Shown: positions 33,918 to 42,991 of the stretch, one piece after another
Position numbering within the stretch: position 1 is the first letter of the stretch
Layout of the letters: the number at the start of each line of letters is the position of its first letter
From: an uncultured Collinsella sp.
GTDB taxonomy: Bacteria; Actinomycetota; Coriobacteriia; Coriobacteriales; Coriobacteriaceae
Assembly (NCBI GenBank): GCA_902493515.1
Contig: CABUPE010000007.1
Coordinates: forward strand, 11,686 to 75,685
DNA: 64,000 bases
Reading direction: 5' to 3'
Made by a program: the position numbers and the translations under genes
The notes under the pieces: generated by a model
What the model saw: the letters and a program-made list of their open reading frames with translations, nothing else
Databases searched by the model: none
What the model was told of the DNA's origin: nothing

Positions 33918-34259
33918 ATGAGTTTACTGACATTTGCCAAGACGGCCTTGGGTTCTATGGTCAAGCAGCCGGTAACGGTGTGCTATCCGCAGGAGAAGCT
34001 CGCGGCACCCGAGCGTCTGCGCGGACATATCGTCAACGACATGGACGTGTGCATCTGCTGCGGCATGTGCGCGCGCCGTTGCCCGGCGGGCGCACTCTCG
34101 GTCGATCGCAAGGGCGGTACCTGGTCGATCGATCCGTACGCTTGCGTGGTGTGCGGCGAGTGCATCGAGAGCTGCCCCAAACACTGCCTGACTATGGACA
34201 CCGCCCGCACCCCAGTCGCGGCGGACAAGACTCCCACGGTAGAAACCAAGCCGGAGTAG
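33918..34259 (+). CDS. echF: Ech-type hydrogenase ferredoxin-like subunit (NuoI/EchF)
   Basis: A 113-residue protein with two 4Fe-4S sites: CICCGMCARRCP (C45, C48, C51, C55) and CVVCGECIESCP (C76, C79, C82, C86). It matches NuoI/HycF/EchF, the entry point for electrons from ferredoxin. The start MSLLTF at 33918 is preferred over the upstream frame, which overlaps echE. It is the last gene of the hydrogenase operon, and the order matches echABCDEF. Confidence 0.9.
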   Translation: MSLLTFAKTALGSMVKQPVTVCYPQEKLAAPERLRGHIVNDMDVCICCGMCARRCPAGALSVDRKGGTWSIDPYACVVCGECIESCPKHCLTMDTARTPVAADKTPTVETKPE

Positions 34260-34273
34260 CGCGAAGACGGGGA

Positions 34274-34297
34274 AGGTGGGGCAAAAATGCCCCACCT
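34274..34297 (+). terminator. Hairpin after hydrogenase operon
   Basis: AGGTGGGGCA (34274-34283) and TGCCCCACCT (34288-34297) form a perfect 10-bp stem with an AAAA loop. No T-tract follows. Confidence 0.55.
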
Positions 34298-34334
34298 GCC
34301 CCGCGCTTAAACGCGCGGTTGTGCCGTCGCGAAC

Positions 34335-34486
34335 AAAACTATGCCGGATTACGGGGCTGGATAGCGAATCTCCGACCATACAGAAAATCGCAAAAACAAA
34401 ACCGCAGGTAGACTGCTTGCCGTTTTTCAAAAAAAGGCTGTATGGATGAGGACTCCGACTTTAGCCCCGTAATCCGGCATAGTTTT
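34335..34486 (+). repeat. Large hairpin repeat, type A, copy A2
   Basis: 152 nt, perfect 24-bp arms (34335-34358, 34463-34486). The arm reads CCGGATTACGG where A1 and A3 read CCGGTTTACGG, and the opposite arm carries the matching change. AAAACCGCAGGTAGA starts 63 nt from the left end. It lies between the hydrogenase and the adhesin. Confidence 0.85.
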
Positions 34487-34512
34487 GAAATAGCACCATA
34501 TCCGTAGCAGCC

Positions 34513-34551
34513 CTTGATCTCCCGTGGACAGAGGGAAACGGATCATTTTTG
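34513..34551 (+). repeat. Linker motif C, copy C2a
   Basis: TTGATCTCCCGTGGACAGAG followed by GGAAACGGATCATTTTT. A diverged copy between A2 and B2. Confidence 0.6.
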
Positions 34552-34581
34552 CCTTGTGAGGGCTGCCGCGTGACCCGTCTG

Positions 34582-34739
34582 CCACGAAATAGGCCCATCT
34601 ACTACGTTTGGGTGGCTACCCTCAACCACGGCGAAAAACGCGAAAAGAAAACCGCAGGTAGAACGCCTGCGATTTTGCATGAAACGCGATTGTGGTCGGG
34701 GGTACCGGACTAAACGTAGTAGATAGGCTCATTTCGTGG
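34582..34739 (+). repeat. Large hairpin repeat, type B, copy B2
   Basis: 158 nt; 28-nt arms 34582-34609 and 34712-34739 pair with three mismatches (CATCTACTACGTTT part perfect except one wobble). AAAACCGCAGGTAGA begins 66 nt from the left end and pairs with CGCCTGCGATTTT. Confidence 0.85.
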
Positions 34740-34752
34740 CGAGCGCCGTCGA

Positions 34753-34787
34753 CTGCTCCCTCGGGGATGGAGGAAAACGGGCCCTTT
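34753..34787 (+). repeat. Linker motif C, copy C2b
   Basis: CTGCTCCCTCGGGGATGGAG then GAAAACGGGCCCTTT. GGAGGAAAACGG starts 30 nt after B2, the same spacing as after B3. Confidence 0.6.
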
Positions 34788-34846
34788 TGCCCCGTCCATC
34801 TTGAGTCGCACCCGTTTTCCTGCGAAAACGCCGTGTCTCAACTTTG

Positions 34847-34864
34847 GTGAGACATTTGTCTCAC
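34847..34864. promoter_or_regulatory. Perfect 18-nt palindrome upstream of the adhesin
   Basis: GTGAGACATTTGTCTCAC is a perfect dyad about 100 nt before the adhesin start. TGTCTCA recurs at 34834-34840 and 34908-34914. This looks like an operator cluster for a dimeric regulator; no regulator is identified. Confidence 0.5.
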
Positions 34865-34965
34865 GCCAAAAACCGAATCTGGAACATGTGTCACCTGCCC
34901 AAATTGTGTCTCATTTCGTAACTTTAGGCTGTTGCAAGGTCTGAGACCGCGAGAAGGGAGACGCG

Positions 34966-37900
34966 ATGAGTAAGTACACGAGGGGTCTCTTGGCGGTGAT
35001 ACTGGCCGTGGTGCTGGTGTTGCCGGCTGCAGCATTTGCCATGCTGCCCGAGGCCAACGCCAGGTCCAGCACCGGAATGGACGGACCGACGGTGAGCGGA
35101 AAGATAGTCGACCCTGACACCACCGGCCGCTGGCAGTACTGGGCGTCGGGCGGCGAGCAGGACCTGACGACACGTTATGTAGGCCGAATCTGGACGGACA
35201 AGACGGTCGAGCCAGCGCAGGACGAAAAGTCCGACTTTGTGACGACGCTCTCCACGATGTCTTCGACTTCTGACACAACGTCGCTGGTCACTAAACCGCT
35301 CGATATCGTGATGGTGCTTGATGCCTCCGGGTCGATGGATAATGACATGGGTGACAGCGATTCGACCAAACGCATCGACGCACTCAAGGCAGCTGCCAGT
35401 TCCTTTATCGACACCATCGCCGAGCAAAACAAGAGCATTAAAGATACGGATAAGCGGCATCAGGTTGCCATCGTTAAGTTTTCGGGTGCAAAGAAAAACG
35501 AGATCGGCAACGATACGTATCGCGATCGTCAGGGATACACGCACAACTACTCGCAGACCATGAAGAGCCTGACGCCGTGTGTTGATAGCGCTGCGACGGA
35601 ACTTAAGAATACGGTCGGCTACATCGAACCTGCCGGTGCCACGCGGGCTGATTACGGCCTTGAACTTGCTCGCGACATGTCGGGCCGCGAGGATGCCCAG
35701 AAGGTAGTTGTGTTCTTTACGGACGGCACGCCCACAGACGTCAGGAACTTTAACCCTACGGTTGCCAATAATGCCATAGTCGCCGCCAAGAAAATGAAGG
35801 GGAAAGGCGCTACGGTCTACACCATCGGCATCTTTGATGATGCGAATCCCGCTGACGAGCCTACGAACTACTGGACGAGCGACGAAAACAAGTTCATGCA
35901 CGCCGTGTCGAGCAACTATCCAAACGCCACGTCCTACACAACCAATGAGCTTGGTAAGCGCACCGAGAATTCCGATTTCTACAAGGCTGCGTCGAATGCC
36001 GATGAGCTCAAGAAGGTGTTTGATGATATCTCGAGCTCTATCACCTCGGGCAAGGGCTCTCCCACTCAGATCGAGGATGGTTACGACGAGAGCAAGTCCG
36101 GCTACATCACCTTCAGTGATGAGCTGGGCGACTTTATGCAGGTCGATACGTTTGTCAGCGCTCAGATTAATAGCGTCCCCTTTGATGAAGTGACCAAGAC
36201 AACCAAGGGCAATACGGACACGTACGAGTTTTCGGGCGTGGCCAAGGACCTGGTCATCACCGTCGAGCGCTCTGCCAATGCGCAGCAGGGCGATATCGTG
36301 ACGGTTAAGATCCCCGCATCGCTGATTCCGCTGATCTGCTATCACGTGGACATGGAAAACGGGATCTTTGAGCGCACGTCGCTCAATGACATCAAGCCTA
36401 TTCAGATTAAATACACCTCGAGCGTCAAGGACGAAGCACGCAACAACCTGTTTACGCCCGATAAGGTGCTCAAGAAGTATATCGATGACCACAAGGACGC
36501 CGACAACCAGACGGTCTACTTCCTGGCCAACAAGTGGTCGGGCGGCGAGCTGGGCGATGTTGTCGCCGAGTTTGAGCCCGCCGATACCAACAGCTACTAT
36601 TACTTCCAAAAAATCACGCCTATCTATACGGACAAGGAATGCACCCAGCGCGCGACGGTAAAGCCGCAGGGCAACGACGTCTATTACTACAAGGACGAGT
36701 TTGTGGCGATGGGCGCAAACGGCAAGCCGAAGGACGACTATGCCGTTGTGGAGTTTGAGGGGCACGAGATCGCCAGCTACGACGGCGCTCTGGTCAAAGA
36801 TGACGGCTATTGGTCCTTTAATAAGGGAACCGCGCGCTTGGCCTATATCGACCAGCTGCATACCACCAAGGACGATGTGGAGGTGAATGGTAACAAGACC
36901 GAGACCGCGCGCGACGTGCTTAACCCCAGGTGGAATGACCTTTCCTCCGTTGCGACTTCCACGCACGTGCATTCGCACCTGGGCAACAACGGCAAGATTA
37001 TCTTTAGCCTTGCAACCAAGCCGACAACGGTGGATACCAAGACTGACTTTGGTCTGACCAAGGTGCTCGAGGGCCGCAAGTGGGCGGATACGGATGCGTT
37101 TGAGTTTGAGCTCTCCGCGACGTCCGACAACAATGCCCCGATGCCCGACCCCGCGACCGTAACTGTGACCAATGCCGATCTCGACAAGGGCAAGGCAGCC
37201 ATTAACTTTGGCAAGATTACTTATGCCGAGCCGGGCGAGTACACCTATGAGGTCCGCGAGGCCAAGGGCGACGCCGGTGGCATTACCTACAGCAAGAACG
37301 TTGCCACGTTCAAGGTGGCTGTGACGGTTAACGCCAAGGGTGAGCTTAAGGCCGACGTTGAAAAGACCTCGGGTGAGACTAAGTTCACGAACACCTATAG
37401 CGCCAAGACGGAAACCTCGCTGACTCTTGAGGCAACCAAGACGCTCACGGGGCGCCCGATGGCCGATGACGAATTTAAGTTTGCGCTGAGCTATGCGGGG
37501 CACGACGAGGTTCTGCTGGATGCAACCAACAAGGGTGGCAAGGTTGAGTTCGGTCCGCTGACGTACACGACCAAGTCGCTCGCCAAGCTGGTCGAGGAAG
37601 ACAAGGCATCGCTTGATGCTAGCTCAGACAAACCGACGTGGACCATTCATTACATTGCTGCCGAGCAGACCGGCAAGCTGCCTGCGGGCGTGAGCGCCAC
37701 CGTGTCGGCAATTGACGCATGTGTAACCGTTGTCGACAACGGCGATGGTACCCTGACGGCGACGGCTGTCTACGGCGATGCCGGCAACGAGTTCGTGAAC
37801 ACCTACACTGCCGCGCCTGCCGAGGCATCGCTTGTGGGCAAGAAGAATCTGCAGGTTCCTAAGGGCCTGACCCCGGCTGACATTGCCGGCAAGTTCACCT

Positions 37901-40900
37901 TTACCGTGACCGGTGAAGAGGGCGCACCCATGCCCGCGAACGCGAGCGTTACCAATGATGCCAAGGGCAAGGTCGACTTTGGCAAGATTACCTTTACGCT
38001 CGACGACATTAACAAGGCTCTGGGCGAGAAGCCCGAAAAGCGCGAGCACACCTTTACCTACACCGTGACCGAGTCCGGCGAGGTCGCTGGCGTGACCAAC
38101 GACGCCAAGCTGTCGCGCGAGGTTTCCTTCACCGTGACTGATGACGGCAAGGGCAATCTGAGCGTATCCCACAAGCCGGACGGCGATGTGGCATTTACGT
38201 TCACCAATACCTATAACGTGACGCCTGTCGAGACGAGTGTCACCGACCAGATTACCGCGACTAAGGTCCTGACCGGCCGCGACATGGCTGAGGGCGAGTT
38301 CTCCTTCGAGCTCGTCGAGGGCGAGGGCAAGGACGCCAAGGTCGTCGCCACCGGCAAGAACGCCGCCGATGGCAAGATCACGATGAGCCCCATCGAGTAC
38401 GACAAGCCCGGCAAGCACACCTACACGCTGCGCGAGGTCAAGGGTGACGCCGGCGGCATCACTTACGACGGCAAGACCTACACCATCGAGACCACCATCA
38501 CCGACAAGGGCGACGGCACGCTCGAGGCGAAGCATGTCCTGGATGACGCTGACGAGGCGAAGTTCAGCAACGGCTACAAGCCGAACCCCAGTGACTCCAG
38601 CGTCACCGGCCAGGTCACCGCGACCAAGGTCCTGACCGGCCGCGAGATCGGCCTCGTTGCCGGCGAGTTCCGCTTTGAGCTCGTTGAGGGCAACAACGTA
38701 GTCTCCACCGGCACCAACAATGCCGACGGCAAGATCGTAATGGATCCCGTCACCTACACCGCGGCTGGCGAGCACACCTACACGCTGCGCGAGACCAAGG
38801 CCGGCGCCACCGAGAACGGCATTACGTACAGCACCGCCGAGTACACTATCGTGACCATCGTCAAGGACAACGGCGACGGCACCCTCAGCGTCGAGCACGA
38901 GCTGCAGAATGTCGACAAGGCGACCTTCGAGAACGCCTACACCGTAACCCCCAAGAGCTTCAGCGTCACCGACCAGATCACCGCGACCAAGGTCCTGACC
39001 GGCCGCGACATGACTGAGGGCGAGTTCTCCTTCGAGCTCGTCGAGGGCAAGGGCAAGGACGCCAAGGTCGTCGCCACCGGCAAGAACGCCGCCGATGGCA
39101 AGATCACGATGAGCGCCGTGAAGTACGACAAGCCCGGCAAGCACACCTACACGCTGCGCGAGGTCCCGGGCGACGCCAACAACGGCATCACCTACGACGG
39201 CAAGACCTACACCATCGAGACGACCATCACCGACAAGGGCGACGGCACGCTCGAGGCGAAGCATGTCCTGAAGGGCGACGACGAGGCGAAGTTCAACAAC
39301 AACTACAAGCCGAATCCTGACGAGTTCAGCGTCACCGACCAGATCACCGCGACCAAGGTCCTGACCGGCCGCGACATGACTGAGGGCGAGTTCTCCTTCG
39401 AGCTCGTCGAGGGTGAGGGCGAGGATGCCAAGGTCGTCGCCACCGGCAAGAACGCCGCCGACGGCACGATTACGATGAGCCCCGTGAAGTACGACAAGCC
39501 CGGCAAGCACACCTACACGCTGCGCGAGGCCAACGGCGGAACCACCAGCAAGGGCATCACGTACAGCGACGCCAAGTACACTATCGAGACCACCATCACC
39601 GACAACGGCGACGGCACCCTCAAGGCCGAGCATGTCCTGAAGGGCACCGAGCCCGCCGAGTTCAAGAACACCTACAATGTGACCCCGCTCGATGCAGAGT
39701 TCGACTTTGGCCTGAGCAAGGCCATTGACGGCCGAGAGTGGACTGAGGGGGACAAGTTCAGCTTTACCATCACCGCTCCTGAGGGCGCCCCGCTGCCCGA
39801 TCCCGCAACCGTAACTGTGAGCAAGAAGGACGCGAAGGATGGCATCGCCGCCATCAAGTTCGGCAAGATCCACTACACGGCTGCCGGAACCTACACGTAC
39901 GAGATCCGCGAGAACGCGGGTAACGCGGCCGGCATGGCGTATGACGGGCATGTCGCGACCGCCGAAGTGACCGTGACTGAGGACGGCGAGGGCAAGCTGA
40001 CCGCCAACGTCACCAAGAAGGAAAGCGGCCGCTTCACCAACACGTACCGCACTGAGCTTAACTACACCGCGGCCGGCGGCCTCAAGCTCAGCAAGAGCCT
40101 CTCCGGACGTCCTATGACCGAGGGCCAGTTCACGTTTACCGTGACGCCTGCCGACGAGGCCTCGGCCAACGCGCTTGGCCTGCTGCCCGGAGCCAACAAC
40201 TTCAAGTCCCCTGCGACGGCAGAGGCAACGGTCGGACTGATCGACATTCTGGCTGGTCATGAGGTTAAATTTACGCAGGCTGACGCCGGCAAGACCTTCA
40301 CGTACACCGTAGCCGAGAAGAATGACGGCAAGCCCGGTTACACCTACGACGACGCCGTGCGTACCGTGACGATCGCCGTCGCCGATGACGGTGCCGGTAC
40401 GCTTACCGCCACGACGACCGTCTCCGGCGGTCCCGAGGGTACGCATACGACGGTCCACAAGAGCGGTGAGAACAAGGTCGAGAGTGCCCTGGTCCCGTTC
40501 CACAACAGTTACAGCGCTACGACCAACACGCCTGGTGGCACCGCTGCTCAGGTCGTTGCCACCAAGACTCTGACCGGTCGCCCGATGGCCGACGGCGAGT
40601 TCTGGTTCGGCATCGCCTATCAGGGTGAGCTTGTGGCATACGAAAACCTCAAGCCCAATATCGGCGGGCACGTGAGCTTTGATACGCTGCACTACGACAC
40701 TAAGATGCTTGCTAATCTTGAGGCTGCTGGGCTTGCTTATCGTACCGATAAGGACGGTAAGCTTGCCTGGACCATTAACTACACGGCCTACGAAGATTTA
40801 TTCGGGCTGCCGAATGGCGTTTCCGCTACAACGTGGAGCTTTGGCTTTAAGGTTATCGTCGTCGACAACGGTGACGGTACCCTGACGGCAACGGTCGACT

Positions 40901-42390
40901 ACGGCGGCGTCGAGCCCTTGTTCGAGAACGTCTACGGCGCCGAAGCCGTCGATGCCGCGCTCACCGGCATTAAGAAGCTCCAAGCTGCCGAGGGCCTGAC
41001 CCCGGCTGACATCACGGGCAAGTTCACCTTTACCGTGACCGCCGACGAGTCTGGTGCCCCGATGCCCGAGCGCACGACCGCAACCAACGACGCGGCTGGC
41101 AACGTGGACTTTGGCAAGATCCACTTTACGCTCGAGGACCTCAACCGCGCTCTGGGCGTGACGGACGATGCGACCGATAAGGCCGAGGCAGACGAAGCTG
41201 ACGAAGCCGAGGCCGACGAGGCAGAGGCCGACGAGGCAGAGGCTGAAGAGGCCGACACCGATGCCAACGCCGACGAGCCCAGCGACGAGCCCGAGCCCGC
41301 AGCCCCCACCGCTCCGCGCTCGCACACCTTTACTTACACGGTGACCGAGTCCGGTAGTGCCCCTGGCGTGACCAATGACACCAACGCCACGCGCAAGGTT
41401 TCCTACACCGTGTCTGACGACGGTGCCGGGCATCTGAGCGTCAAGCGCGAAGGCGACGACGGTGCTGCCTTCACGTTTACCAACACCTACGGCGTGGCAC
41501 CTACCGATTCGTCCGTGACCGATCAGGTCAAGACAGTCAAGCGCCTGACTGGACGCGACCTTGCAGCAGGCGAGTTCACGTTTGAGCTGCTCGAGGAAGA
41601 CGTGGTTGTCGCTAACGGCACCAACGACGCTAACGGCACCGTGACGCTGAGCCCGATTCGCTACGAGGCACCCGGCACGCACACGTACACGCTGCGCGAG
41701 GCTTGCCCCAACGCGCTCGGCCTGTACAAGGGCGTCACCTATGACGGCACGACCTACACCGTCGTGACCACCGTCTCCGACAACGGCGACGGCACGCTGA
41801 CCGCGACGCACAAGCTCGAGGGAACCACCGAGTCGGCTGGCTTTACCAACAAGTATCACGCCATGCCTACGCAGGTTTCCATCGGCGCTATCAAGGTGCT
41901 CGAGGGACGCGAACTCAAGAAGGACGAGTTTAGCTTTAAGCTCGTTGGCGAGGACATCGAGTCTACGGTTACCAACGATGCCGACGGCAAGATCAACTTT
42001 GACAAGTTTGAGTACGACGAGCCCGGTACGCACGCCTACACCATCAGCGAGGTCAAGGGCGACGAGGTCGATATGACCTACGACAAGTCCGTCTTTACCG
42101 TGACCGTCAACGTGGTCGATGACGGCGAGGGCAACCTCAAGGCGAACGTCGCCTTTACCAAGGGCGACAGGAGCGTCGAGGGTATCGTGTTCAACAACAC
42201 GTACAAGAAGCCCGAGACGCCCGTGCCGACACCCGATCCCGGCACGCCCAAGACCGTGACGAACATCGTCAAGACGGTCAAGGGTTTCCTGCCCACCACG
42301 GGTGACCAGCAGGCCGCCGCATTGCTCATGGCATTCGTCATTGCCATGGCCGGCGTCGGAGCCCTGGTCTGGGGTATCCGTAAGCGCTAG
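34966..42390 (+). CDS. Giant LPxTG-anchored surface adhesin/pilin-like protein with VWA and repeated Spy0128/Cna-type domains
   Basis: A 2474-residue cell-wall protein. A signal peptide (1 to about 32) is followed by a von Willebrand A domain at about 110-350 with the MIDAS motif VMVLDASGSMD and FFTDGTPTD. From about 690 to 2410 there are about 13 repeated beta-sandwich domains of the pilin isopeptide-linkage type, each opening with a version of ATKVLTGRDMTEGEFSFEL and containing a YTLRE-like motif. An Asp/Glu/Ala-rich segment lies near 2066-2110. The C-terminus has LPTTGDQQ (about 2442), a membrane segment and a basic tail for sortase. Likely role: host or matrix adhesion. RBS GAGAAGGGAGA. 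No sortase gene is in the window. Confidence 0.93.
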   Translation: MSKYTRGLLAVILAVVLVLPAAAFAMLPEANARSSTGMDGPTVSGKIVDPDTTGRWQYWASGGEQDLTTRYVGRIWTDKTVEPAQDEKSDFVTTLSTMSSTSDTTSLVTKPLDIVMVLDASGSMDNDMGDSDSTKRIDALKAAASSFIDTIAEQNKSIKDTDKRHQVAIVKFSGAKKNEIGNDTYRDRQGYTHNYSQTMKSLTPCVDSAATELKNTVGYIEPAGATRADYGLELARDMSGREDAQKVVVFFTDGTPTDVRNFNPTVANNAIVAAKKMKGKGATVYTIGIFDDANPADEPTNYWTSDENKFMHAVSSNYPNATSYTTNELGKRTENSDFYKAASNADELKKVFDDISSSITSGKGSPTQIEDGYDESKSGYITFSDELGDFMQVDTFVSAQINSVPFDEVTKTTKGNTDTYEFSGVAKDLVITVERSANAQQGDIVTVKIPASLIPLICYHVDMENGIFERTSLNDIKPIQIKYTSSVKDEARNNLFTPDKVLKKYIDDHKDADNQTVYFLANKWSGGELGDVVAEFEPADTNSYYYFQKITPIYTDKECTQRATVKPQGNDVYYYKDEFVAMGANGKPKDDYAVVEFEGHEIASYDGALVKDDGYWSFNKGTARLAYIDQLHTTKDDVEVNGNKTETARDVLNPRWNDLSSVATSTHVHSHLGNNGKIIFSLATKPTTVDTKTDFGLTKVLEGRKWADTDAFEFELSATSDNNAPMPDPATVTVTNADLDKGKAAINFGKITYAEPGEYTYEVREAKGDAGGITYSKNVATFKVAVTVNAKGELKADVEKTSGETKFTNTYSAKTETSLTLEATKTLTGRPMADDEFKFALSYAGHDEVLLDATNKGGKVEFGPLTYTTKSLAKLVEEDKASLDASSDKPTWTIHYIAAEQTGKLPAGVSATVSAIDACVTVVDNGDGTLTATAVYGDAGNEFVNTYTAAPAEASLVGKKNLQVPKGLTPADIAGKFTFTVTGEEGAPMPANASVTNDAKGKVDFGKITFTLDDINKALGEKPEKREHTFTYTVTESGEVAGVTNDAKLSREVSFTVTDDGKGNLSVSHKPDGDVAFTFTNTYNVTPVETSVTDQITATKVLTGRDMAEGEFSFELVEGEGKDAKVVATGKNAADGKITMSPIEYDKPGKHTYTLREVKGDAGGITYDGKTYTIETTITDKGDGTLEAKHVLDDADEAKFSNGYKPNPSDSSVTGQVTATKVLTGREIGLVAGEFRFELVEGNNVVSTGTNNADGKIVMDPVTYTAAGEHTYTLRETKAGATENGITYSTAEYTIVTIVKDNGDGTLSVEHELQNVDKATFENAYTVTPKSFSVTDQITATKVLTGRDMTEGEFSFELVEGKGKDAKVVATGKNAADGKITMSAVKYDKPGKHTYTLREVPGDANNGITYDGKTYTIETTITDKGDGTLEAKHVLKGDDEAKFNNNYKPNPDEFSVTDQITATKVLTGRDMTEGEFSFELVEGEGEDAKVVATGKNAADGTITMSPVKYDKPGKHTYTLREANGGTTSKGITYSDAKYTIETTITDNGDGTLKAEHVLKGTEPAEFKNTYNVTPLDAEFDFGLSKAIDGREWTEGDKFSFTITAPEGAPLPDPATVTVSKKDAKDGIAAIKFGKIHYTAAGTYTYEIRENAGNAAGMAYDGHVATAEVTVTEDGEGKLTANVTKKESGRFTNTYRTELNYTAAGGLKLSKSLSGRPMTEGQFTFTVTPADEASANALGLLPGANNFKSPATAEATVGLIDILAGHEVKFTQADAGKTFTYTVAEKNDGKPGYTYDDAVRTVTIAVADDGAGTLTATTTVSGGPEGTHTTVHKSGENKVESALVPFHNSYSATTNTPGGTAAQVVATKTLTGRPMADGEFWFGIAYQGELVAYENLKPNIGGHVSFDTLHYDTKMLANLEAAGLAYRTDKDGKLAWTINYTAYEDLFGLPNGVSATTWSFGFKVIVVDNGDGTLTATVDYGGVEPLFENVYGAEAVDAALTGIKKLQAAEGLTPADITGKFTFTVTADESGAPMPERTTATNDAAGNVDFGKIHFTLEDLNRALGVTDDATDKAEADEADEAEADEAEADEAEAEEADTDANADEPSDEPEPAAPTAPRSHTFTYTVTESGSAPGVTNDTNATRKVSYTVSDDGAGHLSVKREGDDGAAFTFTNTYGVAPTDSSVTDQVKTVKRLTGRDLAAGEFTFELLEEDVVVANGTNDANGTVTLSPIRYEAPGTHTYTLREACPNALGLYKGVTYDGTTYTVVTTVSDNGDGTLTATHKLEGTTESAGFTNKYHAMPTQVSIGAIKVLEGRELKKDEFSFKLVGEDIESTVTNDADGKINFDKFEYDEPGTHAYTISEVKGDEVDMTYDKSVFTVTVNVVDDGEGNLKANVAFTKGDRSVEGIVFNNTYKKPETPVPTPDPGTPKTVTNIVKTVKGFLPTTGDQQAAALLMAFVIAMAGVGALVWGIRKR

Positions 42391-42403
42391 GCACGCTGGC
42401 AGC

Positions 42404-42427
42404 GCCCGGGGCCAAAAGGCCCCGGGC
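42404..42427 (+). terminator. Hairpin after the adhesin
   Basis: Perfect 10-bp stem GCCCGGGGCC / GGCCCCGGGC with an AAAA loop, 14 nt after the stop. No T-tract. Confidence 0.5.
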
Positions 42428-42470
42428 GGCCGGCGGGGAGCCAGAACATAGCCCCCACCCCCACCCCCAG

Positions 42471-42510
42471 CCGCCACGGAGGTATCTCCCTCCTCCGTGG
42501 CGGCGCTTTT
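42471..42510 (+). terminator. Rho-independent terminator after the adhesin
   Basis: CCGCCACGGAGG (42471-42482) and CCTCCGTGGCGG (42492-42503) are perfect complements, followed by CGCTTTT. Confidence 0.75.
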
Positions 42511-42526
42511 ATGCGCCGGGGGCGCG

Positions 42527-42684
42527 CCACGAAACCGGCCCATCTACTACGTTTAGCCCCTTACCCCCAACCATGCCAAAAAACGCGAAAACAAAACCGC
42601 AGGTAGAACGCCTGTGGTTTTGTTCAAAACGAAGGTATGGTCATGGGTATCGCGTCAAACGTAGTAGATGGGCCGATTTCGTGG
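42527..42684 (+). repeat. Large hairpin repeat, type B, copy B3
   Basis: 158 nt; 28-nt arms 42527-42554 and 42657-42684 differ by a single mismatch. AAAACCGCAGGTAGA begins 66 nt from the left end and pairs with CGCCTGTGGTTTT. Same orientation as B2. Confidence 0.88.
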
Positions 42685-42696
42685 CGAGCGGTTCCG

Positions 42697-42735
42697 GCTG
42701 ATCCCTTGGGGACGGAGGAAAACGGATCATTTTGG
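42697..42735 (+). repeat. Linker motif C, copy C3
   Basis: GGCTGATCCCTTGGGGACGG then AGGAAAACGGATCATTTT; GATCC and GGATC can pair. It is the best-preserved copy, between B3 and A3. Confidence 0.65.
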
Positions 42736-42778
42736 TCCCGCGAGGCTGGCGGAGGCACTCGTCCAGGGCCGCCCGAAC

Positions 42779-42930
42779 AAAACTATGCCGGTTTACGGGG
42801 CTGAGTTACGAGTCCCCAACCATGCCGATATTCGTGAAAATAAAACCGCAGGTAGACGAGCCGTCATTTTGCAGAAAACGCGGGTATGGATGGGGGTCCT
42901 GAGTCTGGCCCCGTAAACCGGCATAGTTTT
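42779..42930 (+). repeat. Large hairpin repeat, type A, copy A3
   Basis: 152 nt; perfect 23-bp arms (42779-42801, 42908-42930) containing ATGCCGGTTTACGGGG. AAAACCGCAGGTAGA begins 63 nt from the left end. Same orientation as A2, so A2/B2 and B3/A3 flank the adhesin as direct repeats. Confidence 0.88.
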
Positions 42931-42991
42931 GAAATGGCATTAAATCGGCAGCAGCCATTTTGCTATGCCGGGGCGGTCGGCCGTTGGGTAA

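Noticed and set aside
28609..34259. Respiratory complex I (nuo) fragment
   Set aside because: The large subunit keeps all four nickel-binding cysteines, which NuoD lacks, and the gene set equals Ech.
34924..40692. Two long minus-strand open frames (859 and 1022 residues) opposite the adhesin
   Set aside because: They mirror the repetitive, GC-biased codons of the plus-strand gene, have low-complexity Val/Leu/Gly text, no domain motifs, and no RBS.
34335..42930. Composite transposon carrying the adhesin
   Set aside because: Repeats flank the gene, but no transposase or target-site duplication is seen; kept only as a recombination hypothesis.
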